Source: Fictibacillus nanhaiensis
Lineage (GTDB): Bacteria; Bacillota; Bacilli; Bacillales; Fictibacillaceae
Direction: 5' to 3'
DNA: 64,000 nucleotides
Assembly (NCBI GenBank): GCA_016401345.1
Contig: JAEACG010000001.1
Span: forward strand, 1,116,001 to 1,180,000
A program made the translations under genes and the position numbers. Each line of letters starts with the position of its first letter. Positions within the stretch are counted from its first letter, which is position 1. Positions 43,743 through 52,113 of the stretch are shown here, piece by piece. Under the pieces are notes generated by a model. That model searched no databases. It was not told the origin of the DNA and saw only the letters and a list, made by a program, of their open reading frames with translations.

Positions 43743-43979
43743 TTGAAAAAGAAAATCGGAATTATTTTTATTATACTTTCGTTTGTTTTGTGGATTCTAA
43801 TACCGGTCATACCGTTCTTATCATTCGGTGCCGGTCTTAAAACTGCCATTGTTAGTGGATTATTTATCGGTGGAGAAGTATTCTTTTGGCTAGGTGCGCT
43901 ATTAGCAGGAAAAGATATTGTGAAAAACTTTATTAAAAAGTATTGGAGAAGAGACAAGAAAGACGACGATCTCTCTTAA
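43743..43979 (+). CDS. Small membrane protein, transporter-suffix-like
   Basis: A 78-residue protein with two hydrophobic helices (about residues 5-24 and 33-55) and a strongly charged Lys/Arg/Asp C-terminal tail. It resembles the short 'transporter suffix domain' proteins of Bacilli, whose function is unknown. The start is TTG 43743 with GGAGG 8 nt upstream. It is followed by another small membrane protein on the same strand and a shared terminator. Confidence 0.72.
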   Translation: MKKKIGIIFIILSFVLWILIPVIPFLSFGAGLKTAIVSGLFIGGEVFFWLGALLAGKDIVKNFIKKYWRRDKKDDDLS

Positions 43980-44040
43980 ATGATTTGAAGTCGAATGATG
44001 ATCTGATTCAAACTGCAGACTCAATAAAATAGGTGGAAAA

Positions 44041-44211
44041 ATGGAAGAACTTATTCTAGGCTTTATTTTTACATTCTTGGTTGTTATATCCTTTGAAACT
44101 ATTTTTACTAGAATATTAGGTAACGGCGTAAAGCATCCTGCAAAAAAGATTCTAGTCCTTGCCATCCAATGTTTTGTTATTACTTGGCTTCTCTATCAGA
44201 TGTATACGTAA
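44041..44211 (+). CDS. Small two-helix membrane protein, unrecognised
   Basis: A 56-residue protein: helix 1 (ILGFIFTFLVVISF), a short basic loop (RILGNGVKHPAKK) and helix 2 (ILVLAIQCFVITWLLY). AGGTGG lies 4-5 nt before the ATG and a good terminator begins at the stop codon, which together support expression. No family was recognised. It may be co-transcribed with the 78-residue membrane protein 61 bp upstream. Confidence 0.6.
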   Translation: MEELILGFIFTFLVVISFETIFTRILGNGVKHPAKKILVLAIQCFVITWLLYQMYT

Positions 44212-44244
44212 AGCCCGTTAGCTAGAGCTGTACGGGCTTTTTTT
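44210..44244 (+). terminator. Terminator after the small membrane proteins
   Basis: AAGCCCGT / ACGGGCTT stem with seven T residues following on the plus strand. The convergent MFS stop codon lies in the loop. Confidence 0.85.
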
Positions 44245-44794
44245 CTTGAATTTCGGATGTAGTGGTGACTGACTTTAAGATCAGACCGCCAGCGATCATA
44301 TAAAGAAATGATGCGATATAGAACAAGCTTCCTATCGTTAAGAAGTCTATCAGATAACCTGTCAGCATCACAGCAATCGCCCCCCATACACTTGTCCATA
44401 AATGATAGCTTCCAATCTTTGTCCCCGTCTGTACGCCCTCAGATTGCCTTGCTAGGACGGTTTTCTCCGATGTTTTTTGTACAGCACCTAATATCCCCAT
44501 TACGATCTGCACCAAGTAGAGAGCAGTGACTGTTTCAATGATAGGAACAATCAGCATCAGCCCAGCCATACCCCATGTATGTAAAAGAATAAAGGTACGG
44601 TCACCAAATTGATCAGAAAGCCTGCCAATTATCGGATGAACAAGTGCTCCAGTCAGGGCAAATAGACCGTATGCCAATCCGAACTGCGAGTAGCTGTCAC
44701 CGATGTTACGGATGAGGAGCAGATAGAAGGGAAAAACCATTGAGCTTGCTGTCATTAAAAGGCTTTGAATTGTTACAAATGTACGATAATTCAT
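44222..44794 (-). CDS. Half-size MFS-type membrane protein
   Basis: A 190-residue protein with about six helices, matching only one half of a major facilitator: the MFS loop HPIIGRLSDQFGDR after helix 2 and a helix 4-5 region (LYLVQIVMGILGAVQKTSEK). Full MFS proteins have 12 helices, so it is either truncated or works as a dimer of half-transporters. The reading frame is clean, with AGGTG before the ATG and a 4-nt overlap with the FAD oxidase gene, so it looks like a maintained gene rather than debris. Confidence 0.72.
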   Translation of the reverse strand: MNYRTFVTIQSLLMTASSMVFPFYLLLIRNIGDSYSQFGLAYGLFALTGALVHPIIGRLSDQFGDRTFILLHTWGMAGLMLIVPIIETVTALYLVQIVMGILGAVQKTSEKTVLARQSEGVQTGTKIGSYHLWTSVWGAIAVMLTGYLIDFLTIGSLFYIASFLYMIAGGLILKSVTTTSEIQEKKPVQL

Positions 44795-46215
44795 TGTGAG
44801 TACACCTCGTAGAAAAGATTTTTGAACCGTTCCTTAGGATCAAGCTCGCGTTTTTTCTCAAAGAACTCATCGATACGCGGGTATGCTCGTTTCAGTTGTT
44901 TTTCTGTCGGATATGAATAGTAAGGTAAGTAATAGCTTCCATCGTGATCTAACGTTACGTCGATCATCTTCTGAATGACCTTCTCTGTTTTCTTTATCTC
45001 TTTTTCAGATCTGCCTTGATTAATCAATAACACAAGAGCAAACATATCATCCTTTGCATAGGACAATACAGCATCCTCGTCATGCTCAACGTATCGAATC
45101 GTGATGTTCAACAGGTTCAGATCCTCTTTTTCTAACACCTTTCTTAGATCGTCTATATATGAAGCAAACTGATCAACAGGAACAAAGTACTCTTGCAATA
45201 CTTCTGTTCGATTGGCATTTTCATATTCCATAAACGTACTGTCTGATCTCATTACGTTATTTCTTGATTGATATCTGCCATTACTATTTTGAAAGTGTTT
45301 CTTCTGTGTCTCCCAAAATACATCTTTTCCCCATTCACTATAACGAGACATCCCTAACATAAATTTTGGTAGCACCACGGTTTCTTTTTCATTTAACTTT
45401 GAATATCTACTTAACTTCCTTTGATTTTCTGCCAATACATAGTCTGTTACATACATTTCTTTTAAAAAGGTCTTAGGAGCAACAGATAAACGAGCAAGAT
45501 GCATCTTTACATGCTCATCATTCTTAACCTTTTCCTTAAAATGCTCTTCGTATTCTTGGTAATCCATCGTGGATATGCGATGTTGATACAGTTCATCCTC
45601 AGCCAAATGAAGTGTGACATCGAGTATGACTCCAAAAAGACCATAACCGCCTATCACGTATGAGAAGTATTCACTATTCTCTTCACGGCTCACAGAAATG
45701 ATTTCTCCATCTGGCTTAAGTAAGCGAAATGAATTTACCGTATCGATTAGAGAGCCATACCTTATATCACGTCCATGAACATTTACACTTAGAGCACCTC
45801 CAACCGTAAAAATATTTTGCGACTGCATGACTTGAATAGATAGACCGTACGGATTAATCTTCTTTTGAATTTCTGCCCATGTCACGCCACTTTGAACCGT
45901 TATCGTTTTTTCTTTAGGGTTGAAATTCAATATCTCGTTGTATCTCTTCATGTCGAGAAGTGTTCCATATGGATAGACAGTATGACCTCCCTGACTATGC
46001 TGCATCCCAGCGATTGAAATCGTCTTTTCTTGTTTGACCCACTTTTGGAGTTCTTTTGTAGAATGCGAACTCTTTACCTCTTTCATTTTTGTCGGTAAAA
46101 GTTTTCCCGCATCTTCTACTACCACTGTTTGTTGTTGGTGTGAATGGATGGAGGTGCTTGTGTAAAAAGCAATTCCATATAAAGAAATCATAATTAAAAG
46201 ATACTTTCCTTTCAT
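44791..46215 (-). CDS. Membrane-anchored FAD-binding oxidoreductase
   Basis: A 474-residue flavoprotein with an N-terminal signal anchor (residues 4-20), then a PCMH-type FAD domain (about 45-225: SIAGMQHSQGGHTVYPYG, TVGGALSVNVHGRD, GGYGLFGVILDVTLHL). The His in NVHGRD is at the place of the covalent flavin attachment residue in sugar-lactone / alditol oxidases. The C-terminal half resembles D-arabinono-lactone oxidase caps. The substrate is unknown; it should act outside the membrane. GGGGTGATG precedes the ATG. Co-transcribed with the half-MFS gene. Confidence 0.8.
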   Translation of the reverse strand: MKGKYLLIMISLYGIAFYTSTSIHSHQQQTVVVEDAGKLLPTKMKEVKSSHSTKELQKWVKQEKTISIAGMQHSQGGHTVYPYGTLLDMKRYNEILNFNPKEKTITVQSGVTWAEIQKKINPYGLSIQVMQSQNIFTVGGALSVNVHGRDIRYGSLIDTVNSFRLLKPDGEIISVSREENSEYFSYVIGGYGLFGVILDVTLHLAEDELYQHRISTMDYQEYEEHFKEKVKNDEHVKMHLARLSVAPKTFLKEMYVTDYVLAENQRKLSRYSKLNEKETVVLPKFMLGMSRYSEWGKDVFWETQKKHFQNSNGRYQSRNNVMRSDSTFMEYENANRTEVLQEYFVPVDQFASYIDDLRKVLEKEDLNLLNITIRYVEHDEDAVLSYAKDDMFALVLLINQGRSEKEIKKTEKVIQKMIDVTLDHDGSYYLPYYSYPTEKQLKRAYPRIDEFFEKKRELDPKERFKNLFYEVYSQ

Positions 46216-46415
46216 AACATCACCCCACTGTAAAAAGTGTAATTTTACACATTTATTATAAAATGATACTTAAGTGGTTGGCAACAATTTTTTTCGAAAA
46301 TCAAATGTAGATTTTTCAATATCGAAAGAATTTAGACGCTTCTTCATCTTAAAAATGGTGATTCGTACAAGCACTCTTTTACGCATTTCATATAGTAATA
46401 GTGGGGGTGATACGA

Positions 46416-46697
46416 TTGGGTAAAAAAAGAAAAGAACTTTTGGAAGCTTTTAATTCTTTAGATGCAAACGGCACAGAGACTGAAGCTGAAGTAACCGCTG
46501 AAAACGGTGCTGAAGCTGGTACTGTTGAAGCGTTACGCTCTCTTTTAGGTGATGGTCTTAAACGCAAGAAGTCTAAAAAGGGTCCTGCTGTAAAGTCTAA
46601 GAAATCTTCTAAGAAGTGCAAGCAATCTAATGGAAATGATTCCGGTGAAAATGGAACAGGTGGATCTGGAAGCGCTCCTGACAGCTGTTGGGAATAA
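46416..46697 (+). CDS. Low-complexity Lys/Ser/Gly-rich small protein, unrecognised
   Basis: A 93-residue protein in three parts: an acidic helix (KRKELLEAFNSLDANG, then Glu/Ala-rich), a strongly basic Lys/Ser block (residues about 50-75) and a Gly/Ser/Asn-rich tail with a final Cys-Trp-Glu. It has no signal peptide or membrane helix. The start is TTG 46416 with GGGGGTG 6 nt upstream, and a strong terminator follows. The composition would suit a spore-coat or nucleic-acid-associated protein, but no family was recognised. Confidence 0.65.
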   Translation: MGKKRKELLEAFNSLDANGTETEAEVTAENGAEAGTVEALRSLLGDGLKRKKSKKGPAVKSKKSSKKCKQSNGNDSGENGTGGSGSAPDSCWE

Positions 46698-46707
46698 TTC
46701 TTGAATA

Positions 46708-46740
46708 TAAAAAAAGCTCCCTCTCGTAAGGGAGCTTTTT
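46708..46740. terminator. Bidirectional terminator
   Basis: AAAAAGCTCCCT / AGGGAGCTTTTT perfect stem with a 6-nt loop between the convergent small gene and the M20 hydrolase gene. Confidence 0.9.
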
Positions 46741-46754
46741 CATGCTTTTATTAA

Positions 46755-47951
46755 TTAGCTCAAAACTTTTGTTAAAGCATTTTGTTTTAGATAAGTAAGT
46801 GTTGCAGCCCCAAGTAAATTTGCTGCTATTAATAAAGCATCTTCATTAATCTTAAATTTTGGGTGATGGTGCGGATATACTTCTTCCCACGCTTCGTCAA
46901 GAGCACCGGTAAAAAAGAACGTGCCCGGAACTCTTTCTAAGTAATATGAATAATCTTCCCCACCCATTTGCGGTTCGATTTCTTCGAGTTCCATAACACC
47001 TGGAACTTTTCTAGCTACATCCACTATGAACTCCGTGTCGCCTTTATGGTTAACAACTGCCGGATATCCTCGTTTAAATACATATTCATAGGAAGCATCA
47101 GATGCGATACACGTTCCTTTTGCGATGCGATCGATCTCCTGCTCGATGGCAACTCGAACGTCTTCCTTAAATGTACGGACCGTTCCTGTTAATTTTGCCG
47201 TATCCGCGATCACATTAAATGCATTTTTTGCTTCAAAAGCACCAACTGAAACGACTGCAGCGTCCAATGGATTGACTCGGCGGCTCACAATTTGTTGAAG
47301 ATTTGAAACAAGTTGTGCACCAATAACGATGCTGTCTTTTGTTTTATGAGGCTGAGCGCCATGGCCACCTTTACCTTGTACTTTAATTGTGAACGAATCG
47401 GCTGCTGCCATAACTGGCCCTGTTCGATAACCAATTGTTCCTGTTGGCATCGTTGCCCAAAGATGTGTTCCGTAGATAACATCCACACCATCTAGGCAGC
47501 CATCTTCAATCATTGCAATAGCTCCACCTGGAGCGAGTTCCTCAGCATGCTGATGAATGAACACGATTGTTCCTTCAACTTCGTTCTTAAGCTCCACTAA
47601 AACTTTTGCGAGTACTAGTAGTGACGCTGTGTGGCCGTCATGTCCACAAGCATGCATGACACCAGGCACTTTGGATTTGTATGGAGATTCATTTTCCTCT
47701 TGAATCGGAAGTGCATCAAAATCTGCTCGAAGTGCAACTGTCTTTCCTGGTTTTCCACCTTTTAATGTAGCGACTACTCCTCGCCCACCGACTCCCGTGC
47801 GCACATCTAATCCTAATTTCTCATGATACGAAGCGATAAAGGCTGGTGTTTCGACTTCTTCAAATGACAGTTCAGGATTTTGGTGAAGATGTCGCCGGAT
47901 CTCCACCATTTCATCTTGATAGTTTGCCAAACGGCTAAATAATTGTTCCAT
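46755..47951 (-). CDS. M20 family amidohydrolase (AbgA/AbgB or hippurate hydrolase-like)
   Basis: A 398-residue zinc amidohydrolase. Seen: RRHLHQNPELSFEE at the N-terminus, the metal-binding Asp/His pairs (ADFDALPI, CGHDGH), IHQHAEELAPGGA with the catalytic Glu, and MGGEDYSYYL near the C-terminus. It cleaves N-acyl or aminobenzoyl amino acids. The AbgT-type transporter gene 22 bp upstream suggests p-aminobenzoyl-glutamate or a similar acyl dipeptide as substrate. Confidence 0.9.
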   Translation of the reverse strand: MEQLFSRLANYQDEMVEIRRHLHQNPELSFEEVETPAFIASYHEKLGLDVRTGVGGRGVVATLKGGKPGKTVALRADFDALPIQEENESPYKSKVPGVMHACGHDGHTASLLVLAKVLVELKNEVEGTIVFIHQHAEELAPGGAIAMIEDGCLDGVDVIYGTHLWATMPTGTIGYRTGPVMAAADSFTIKVQGKGGHGAQPHKTKDSIVIGAQLVSNLQQIVSRRVNPLDAAVVSVGAFEAKNAFNVIADTAKLTGTVRTFKEDVRVAIEQEIDRIAKGTCIASDASYEYVFKRGYPAVVNHKGDTEFIVDVARKVPGVMELEEIEPQMGGEDYSYYLERVPGTFFFTGALDEAWEEVYPHHHPKFKINEDALLIAANLLGAATLTYLKQNALTKVLS

Positions 47952-47973
47952 TCCTGCTCACTCCTCTTATAAT

Positions 47974-49542
47974 CTACATTTTTATATATTCGCCAGGACC
48001 TAATGGAAGTCCTAGCACATACCAGACAGCAAATAAAACACACCAAAAAATCGTATAAGCGATCGTATAAGGAAGTAATGAGGAAATCAAAGTTCCCATT
48101 CCCATATTCTTATCAAACTTTTTCGCAAAAGTTAGCAAGATGGCAAAGTATGCAAGCATCGGAGTTATCGTATTGGTGATCGAGTCACCAATTCGATATG
48201 CCATCTGGGTAAAAGCTGGACTATAACCTAAAGCCATAAACATCGGGACAAATACAGGTCCTAAAATTGCCCATTTTGCTGAAGAACTAGCTATGAGTAA
48301 GTTTACAAGAGCTGTAAAAAGGATAAATGTGAGCAATAACGGAAGTCCCGTAAACCCTGATTCTTTTAAAAAGTCTGCACCTGTTATTGCAATGATCGAA
48401 CCTAAATTGCTCCAGCTAAAATAAGCAATCATCTGAGCTGCAATAAAAGCAAGTACTATATAGTACCCCATGCCGCTCATAGCTTTTGTTAAATGTTCGG
48501 CTACGTCTTTATCATTTTTCAAGACCTTAGAACCGAATCCATAAGCCATTGCTGGAATCAAGAAAAATAGAAGCATGATCGGAACCAATGAATCCATAAA
48601 CGGAGAATCGATCAGTTCTCCTGTTTTCGGATGGCGAAGCATAGCACCTCCGGGAACCGTTACCAGCAGAATGATCGTTGTATAGACTAATAGGGAGATC
48701 GTTGCCCACTTTAAGCCTCTTTTCTCTTCAGAAGTTAAGGCTTGTTTCTTCACTTCAAGATCATCAGGAATTTGGTAATCCCCTAGTCTTGGTTCTACAA
48801 TCTTTGTCGTTACCCAAACAGCAACAGGTACTAGCACAAAAGTTGAGGCTAGCATGAAGTAGTAATTCATAGCAGGATTTGCTGTATACGATTTATCTTG
48901 AAGATGAGCTGCTGACTCTGTGAAACCAGCAAGCATTACATCGAGCATACTAATGATAATATTTGCACTAAATCCACCAGCAACTGCTGCATACGCTGCT
49001 GCAAGTCCAGCGATCGGATGACGTCCAAGAGTGAGAAATACCATTGCTGCTACAGGCGGGAGTACGATTAAAGCGGCATCAGCCGCTGCATTTCCTACGA
49101 TTCCTATAAAAATGATGATCGGTAAGATGAGTGCTTTTGGTGAGGCTAATACAACCCTTCGCATGAAAGCTGAGATCAAACCTGTTGATTCCGCCAGCCC
49201 TACTCCTAGCATAACGACGAGCACAAGGCCCAGCGGCGGGAAATTCACAAAGTTACTAACTAGCTCACTCAGCATCCTTATGATTCCATCTTCGTTCAGA
49301 AGGTTGACTGCTGTAATTTTTTCATTATTAGCCGGATTCACTGCACTCCATCCAGCTACTCCAGCTATGAATGAACCCAGCAAGATAACAGCCGTAATGA
49401 TGACAAACAAAGTAAGAACATCCGGAAGCTTATTTCCGTTTTTCTCTACCCAGTCCAACAGTCGATTAAAGATATTTTTTTTGCTGTTCTCAGGATCTGG
49501 TGTATTTGGTGAAGGTACTGCTTTCAGCGCTGAACGTGACAT
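47974..49542 (-). CDS. abgT: AbgT-family transporter
   Basis: A 522-residue membrane protein with about 11-12 helices. AbgT-family signatures include LGLVLVVMLGVGLAESTGLI, GNAAADAALIVLPPVAA and a C-terminal SITNTITPMLAYFAILL. The family imports p-aminobenzoyl-glutamate, and some members export sulfonamides. GGGAGG precedes the ATG. It forms a two-gene operon with the M20 hydrolase, which supports import followed by hydrolysis to p-aminobenzoate and glutamate. Confidence 0.92.
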   Translation of the reverse strand: MSRSALKAVPSPNTPDPENSKKNIFNRLLDWVEKNGNKLPDVLTLFVIITAVILLGSFIAGVAGWSAVNPANNEKITAVNLLNEDGIIRMLSELVSNFVNFPPLGLVLVVMLGVGLAESTGLISAFMRRVVLASPKALILPIIIFIGIVGNAAADAALIVLPPVAAMVFLTLGRHPIAGLAAAYAAVAGGFSANIIISMLDVMLAGFTESAAHLQDKSYTANPAMNYYFMLASTFVLVPVAVWVTTKIVEPRLGDYQIPDDLEVKKQALTSEEKRGLKWATISLLVYTTIILLVTVPGGAMLRHPKTGELIDSPFMDSLVPIMLLFFLIPAMAYGFGSKVLKNDKDVAEHLTKAMSGMGYYIVLAFIAAQMIAYFSWSNLGSIIAITGADFLKESGFTGLPLLLTFILFTALVNLLIASSSAKWAILGPVFVPMFMALGYSPAFTQMAYRIGDSITNTITPMLAYFAILLTFAKKFDKNMGMGTLISSLLPYTIAYTIFWCVLFAVWYVLGLPLGPGEYIKM

Positions 49543-49806
49543 GGATATCCTCCCTTTGTTATGAATTTTCAGAAAAAATAAATTTCTTCACATTCTACCG
49601 TCTCTATCATTTGGTTTCAAGGGGTCATATAGAACACTACTTTTTTACTAGACAATAGATTGTGTAAGGACTGGGAGGGATGTAAGGGCTTTCCTTTGCA
49701 GAATATTCTTTCATTTTGAAATTTACCTAACTCTTACCTTTCGCTATAATAAATACATTGTTGCTTAGAGAATTAATTTTCAGATAAGTATAAGGGAGAG
49801 AACACC

Positions 49807-50448
49807 ATGGATCTTTTATTAAAAGAAAGTCTGAAAGCAAGCTATAACGAGCAAGCTGATTCACGTGATCGATCAGAGATTCAGAATTGGAAAATTGACG
49901 AATTAAATGCCTTTGTTGCCGCTCTTACATCTAGTCCAAAAAATGATCAACATACTGTTCTTGATCTTGGAGCTGGATCAGGTCAACATGGGAAATACTT
50001 ATCTCAACATCACTTGGATGTAACATGTATCGATCTCTCTCCTAACATGGTAGAAACGTGCCGTGCAAAAGGTTTAAAAGCAGAAGTGATGGATTATTAC
50101 AAACTACATTTTGATGATGAATCTTTTGATGCGGTATGGGCGATGAATACGCTTCTTCACGTTCCAAAGGTAAGCCTGCCTGCTGTTCTTAAAAACATTC
50201 ATACTGTATTATCAGAGGATGGTTTATTCTACATGGGCGTTTACGGCGGTAAAGATTCTGAGGGAGTGTGGCAAGAAGATTCATATATTCCAAAGCGATT
50301 CTTCTCCTTTTATACCGATGAAGATTTACTTGATGTGGTCACTCCTCTATTCGACGTACAAGATTTTCATGTTGTCACAGAAGCTGGACGAGGTATAGGT
50401 ATGAACTTTCAATCCTTGCTTTTACGTAAGAAAGCAATCGTAGACTAA
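49807..50448 (+). CDS. Class I SAM-dependent methyltransferase
   Basis: A 213-residue Rossmann-fold methyltransferase. Motif I is VLDLGAGSGQHGKYL near residue 55, motif II the acidic CIDLSPNMV, and the motif IV region is FDAVWAMNTLLHVP. This is the ubiquinone/tetracycline-type Methyltransf_11 arrangement. No substrate can be named. GGGAGAG precedes the ATG. It is transcribed alone. Confidence 0.85.
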   Translation: MDLLLKESLKASYNEQADSRDRSEIQNWKIDELNAFVAALTSSPKNDQHTVLDLGAGSGQHGKYLSQHHLDVTCIDLSPNMVETCRAKGLKAEVMDYYKLHFDDESFDAVWAMNTLLHVPKVSLPAVLKNIHTVLSEDGLFYMGVYGGKDSEGVWQEDSYIPKRFFSFYTDEDLLDVVTPLFDVQDFHVVTEAGRGIGMNFQSLLLRKKAIVD

Positions 50449-50536
50449 TTACAGCGTTGCTTTAAGAGATAATTTGCTTGATTTAATTGTAGGAAGCTCA
50501 AGATAGGAAAAGAGTGCTAGCTTAAAAATCTGTTCA

Positions 50537-50567
50537 ATAAAAGCTCCTCTGCTTGAGGGGCTCTTAA
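50537..50567 (-). terminator. Probable terminator of the GNAT gene at 50564
   Basis: AGCCCCTC / GAGGAGCT stem with one mismatch and a 5-nt loop, then TTTTATT on the minus strand. Confidence 0.6.
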
Positions 50568-51085
50568 ATTTCTCGCATATATCGAATAGACAGGTGTTTT
50601 CCGCTTCCTTCACTCCTCTTTTCTGACTGTTTTACAAACCCTTTTGCTTCATAAAAAGGAATCGCTTTTTCGTTATCTTTTTGCGCAGATAGCCATTGTT
50701 CTTTAATACCTAAATTCTTCTGATAGTCTGTGTAATAGTTTAACAGTTTCGATCCAATTCCCCTGTTTCGCTTGTTCGGATCCATATAGAACACAAAGAT
50801 CTCACCTGTTTCTTCACCAATCGTTCCACCGCCGATTGCACCTACTACTTCCCCATCCTCTTTTGCTACGAAATATCCGTGCCAACCTTCGGTGAACACG
50901 GTCACTTCTTTTTCAATTCTTTTCTCGTTATAATATTCTTCGATGACTCTATTCACATACGCTTCATCTTCTAGGTATCCATATGTTGCACGCCATCCTT
51001 CTGAGCAAACTCTGGCTATTCCTTTCACGTCTTCTGGACCAGCTTTCATAAGAATTAAACCTTCTATAATCGCTATTTTATCCAT
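50564..51085 (-). CDS. GNAT N-acetyltransferase
   Basis: A 173-residue acetyltransferase with a full GNAT core: N-terminal MKAGPEDVKGIARVC, central strand GEIFVFYMDPNKRNRGIGSKLLNYY with the R/Q-x-x-G-x-G/A cofactor loop, and a C-terminal KAIPFYEAKGFVKQ motif. Similar to proteins annotated as PaiA- or phosphinothricin-type acetyltransferases; substrate unknown. AGGTG precedes the ATG. It is divergent from the second methyltransferase. Confidence 0.87.
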   Translation of the reverse strand: MDKIAIIEGLILMKAGPEDVKGIARVCSEGWRATYGYLEDEAYVNRVIEEYYNEKRIEKEVTVFTEGWHGYFVAKEDGEVVGAIGGGTIGEETGEIFVFYMDPNKRNRGIGSKLLNYYTDYQKNLGIKEQWLSAQKDNEKAIPFYEAKGFVKQSEKRSEGSGKHLSIRYMREI

Positions 51086-51204
51086 TGTTTCACCTCACTT
51101 TATTTATCTTAAACACCCCTATTATAGCCTATTTTTTGGTAAAATAGAGGTAGACAGCTCAGTCAGTCAGATGCTCATTTTGAATGAGAAAGGCGGAAGA
51201 TCAT

Positions 51205-51900
51205 TTGACAAATTTGATTACAAAAAATGAACATGTTTTTAACATGCTAGATTCTCTTTTACGTGATGAGGGCGCGTTCTGGAACTCTTTTTATGAAGAT
51301 CGAAATAAAAAAATTCCTTTTTTCATTGACGCTCCAGATGAAAATCTTGTGAACTACGTGGAACGTGGCATGATTCAGCCTGGCCGCGTGTTAGAACTTG
51401 GATGTGGTCCTGGTCGAAATGCAATCTTCTTAGCTCAACTCGGGTTTGAAGTAGATGCTGTAGACCTCTCAAGCGAAGGACTAGATTGGGCTCGTGAACG
51501 TGCTGTTGAAAAAGGCGTTGAAGTGAAATTTATGCAAGGGAGTATCTTTGAGATTAACCTACCACACAAAGAGTATGATCTCATCTATGATTCTGGCTGC
51601 TTCCATCATGTGCCTCCCCATCGTCGTGTCAGTTATTTGAACCTTTTAAACAACTGTTTAAAAGAAGGCGGACATTTTGCTATAACGTGCTTTGATGCGG
51701 TGGGCATGGGATTAGATATACCTGACATGGATGTGTACAAAGATCGCTCGATGCAAGGAGGATTAGGGTACACGTTTGAGCGGATGCGGGAGGTCTTCTT
51801 TGAATTCGAAGAGGTTGAATTACGCAAAATGAAGGAAATAACGCAGCCAGCAGATACATTCGGTTTGCCATTTTTAAATGCTGGGTTGTTTAGGAAATAA
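51205..51900 (+). CDS. Class I SAM-dependent methyltransferase (thiopurine/TehB-like)
   Basis: A 231-residue methyltransferase. Motif I VLELGCGPGRNAIFLAQLG near residue 66, motif II VDAVDLSSEG and the YDLIYDSGCFHHVPPHRR segment resemble the TehB / thiopurine-methyltransferase-like branch; the N-terminal FWNSFYEDRNKKIPFF agrees with this. The start is set at the TTG at 51205, which follows AGGCGGAAG; the frame extends to an ATG at 51184 with no ribosome site. The substrate is unknown. A strong terminator follows. Confidence 0.83.
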   Translation: MTNLITKNEHVFNMLDSLLRDEGAFWNSFYEDRNKKIPFFIDAPDENLVNYVERGMIQPGRVLELGCGPGRNAIFLAQLGFEVDAVDLSSEGLDWARERAVEKGVEVKFMQGSIFEINLPHKEYDLIYDSGCFHHVPPHRRVSYLNLLNNCLKEGGHFAITCFDAVGMGLDIPDMDVYKDRSMQGGLGYTFERMREVFFEFEEVELRKMKEITQPADTFGLPFLNAGLFRK

Positions 51901-51902
51901 AG

Positions 51903-51937
51903 AAAAACACTTGGAGTTCCGTCTCCAAGTGTTTTTT
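51903..51937 (+). terminator. Terminator of the second methyltransferase gene
   Basis: AAAAACACTTGGAG / CTCCAAGTGTTTTT perfect stem with a 6-nt loop and seven T residues. Confidence 0.93.
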
Positions 51938-51971
51938 TAATGGCTTTGGAAGTGTGTGATAGTTTTTTGTG

Positions 51972-52098
51972 ACTCGTTTCTAGGCCCTAGTTTTCATTTT
52001 ATAGGCCTTCAGCCAATTTTATGGTTCTTCAAATCTTTTTCTAGGCCTTCAAATACTTTTATAGGCCCCCAAAATCTTTTATAGGCTTTTCGACAAAC
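51972..52098. repeat. Degenerate 20-21 bp tandem array B
   Basis: Read on the minus strand this is the same type as array A: it starts with TTTGTCGAAAAGCCTATAAA and continues with five more units of the form GGCCTATAAA-N5-TTTGAAG. Some units carry GGCCTAGAAA. It lies between the methyltransferase terminator and the helicase stop codon. Confidence 0.75.
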
Positions 52099-52113
52099 TC
52101 ACAAAACACAACG

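Noticed and set aside
46388-46402. SigK-like -10 (CATATAGTA) before the low-complexity small protein
   Set aside because: No AC -35 element at the required distance, and the start of transcription would fall on the ribosome site.
49031-49564. 177-residue plus-strand frame opposite the AbgT gene
   Set aside because: Antisense shadow of membrane-protein codons; Ser/Thr-rich composition is typical of such artefacts.
41557-52098. Tandem arrays as CRISPR
   Set aside because: Units are degenerate, about 20-21 bp, directly abutting, with no constant repeat and unique spacers, and no cas genes lie nearby.
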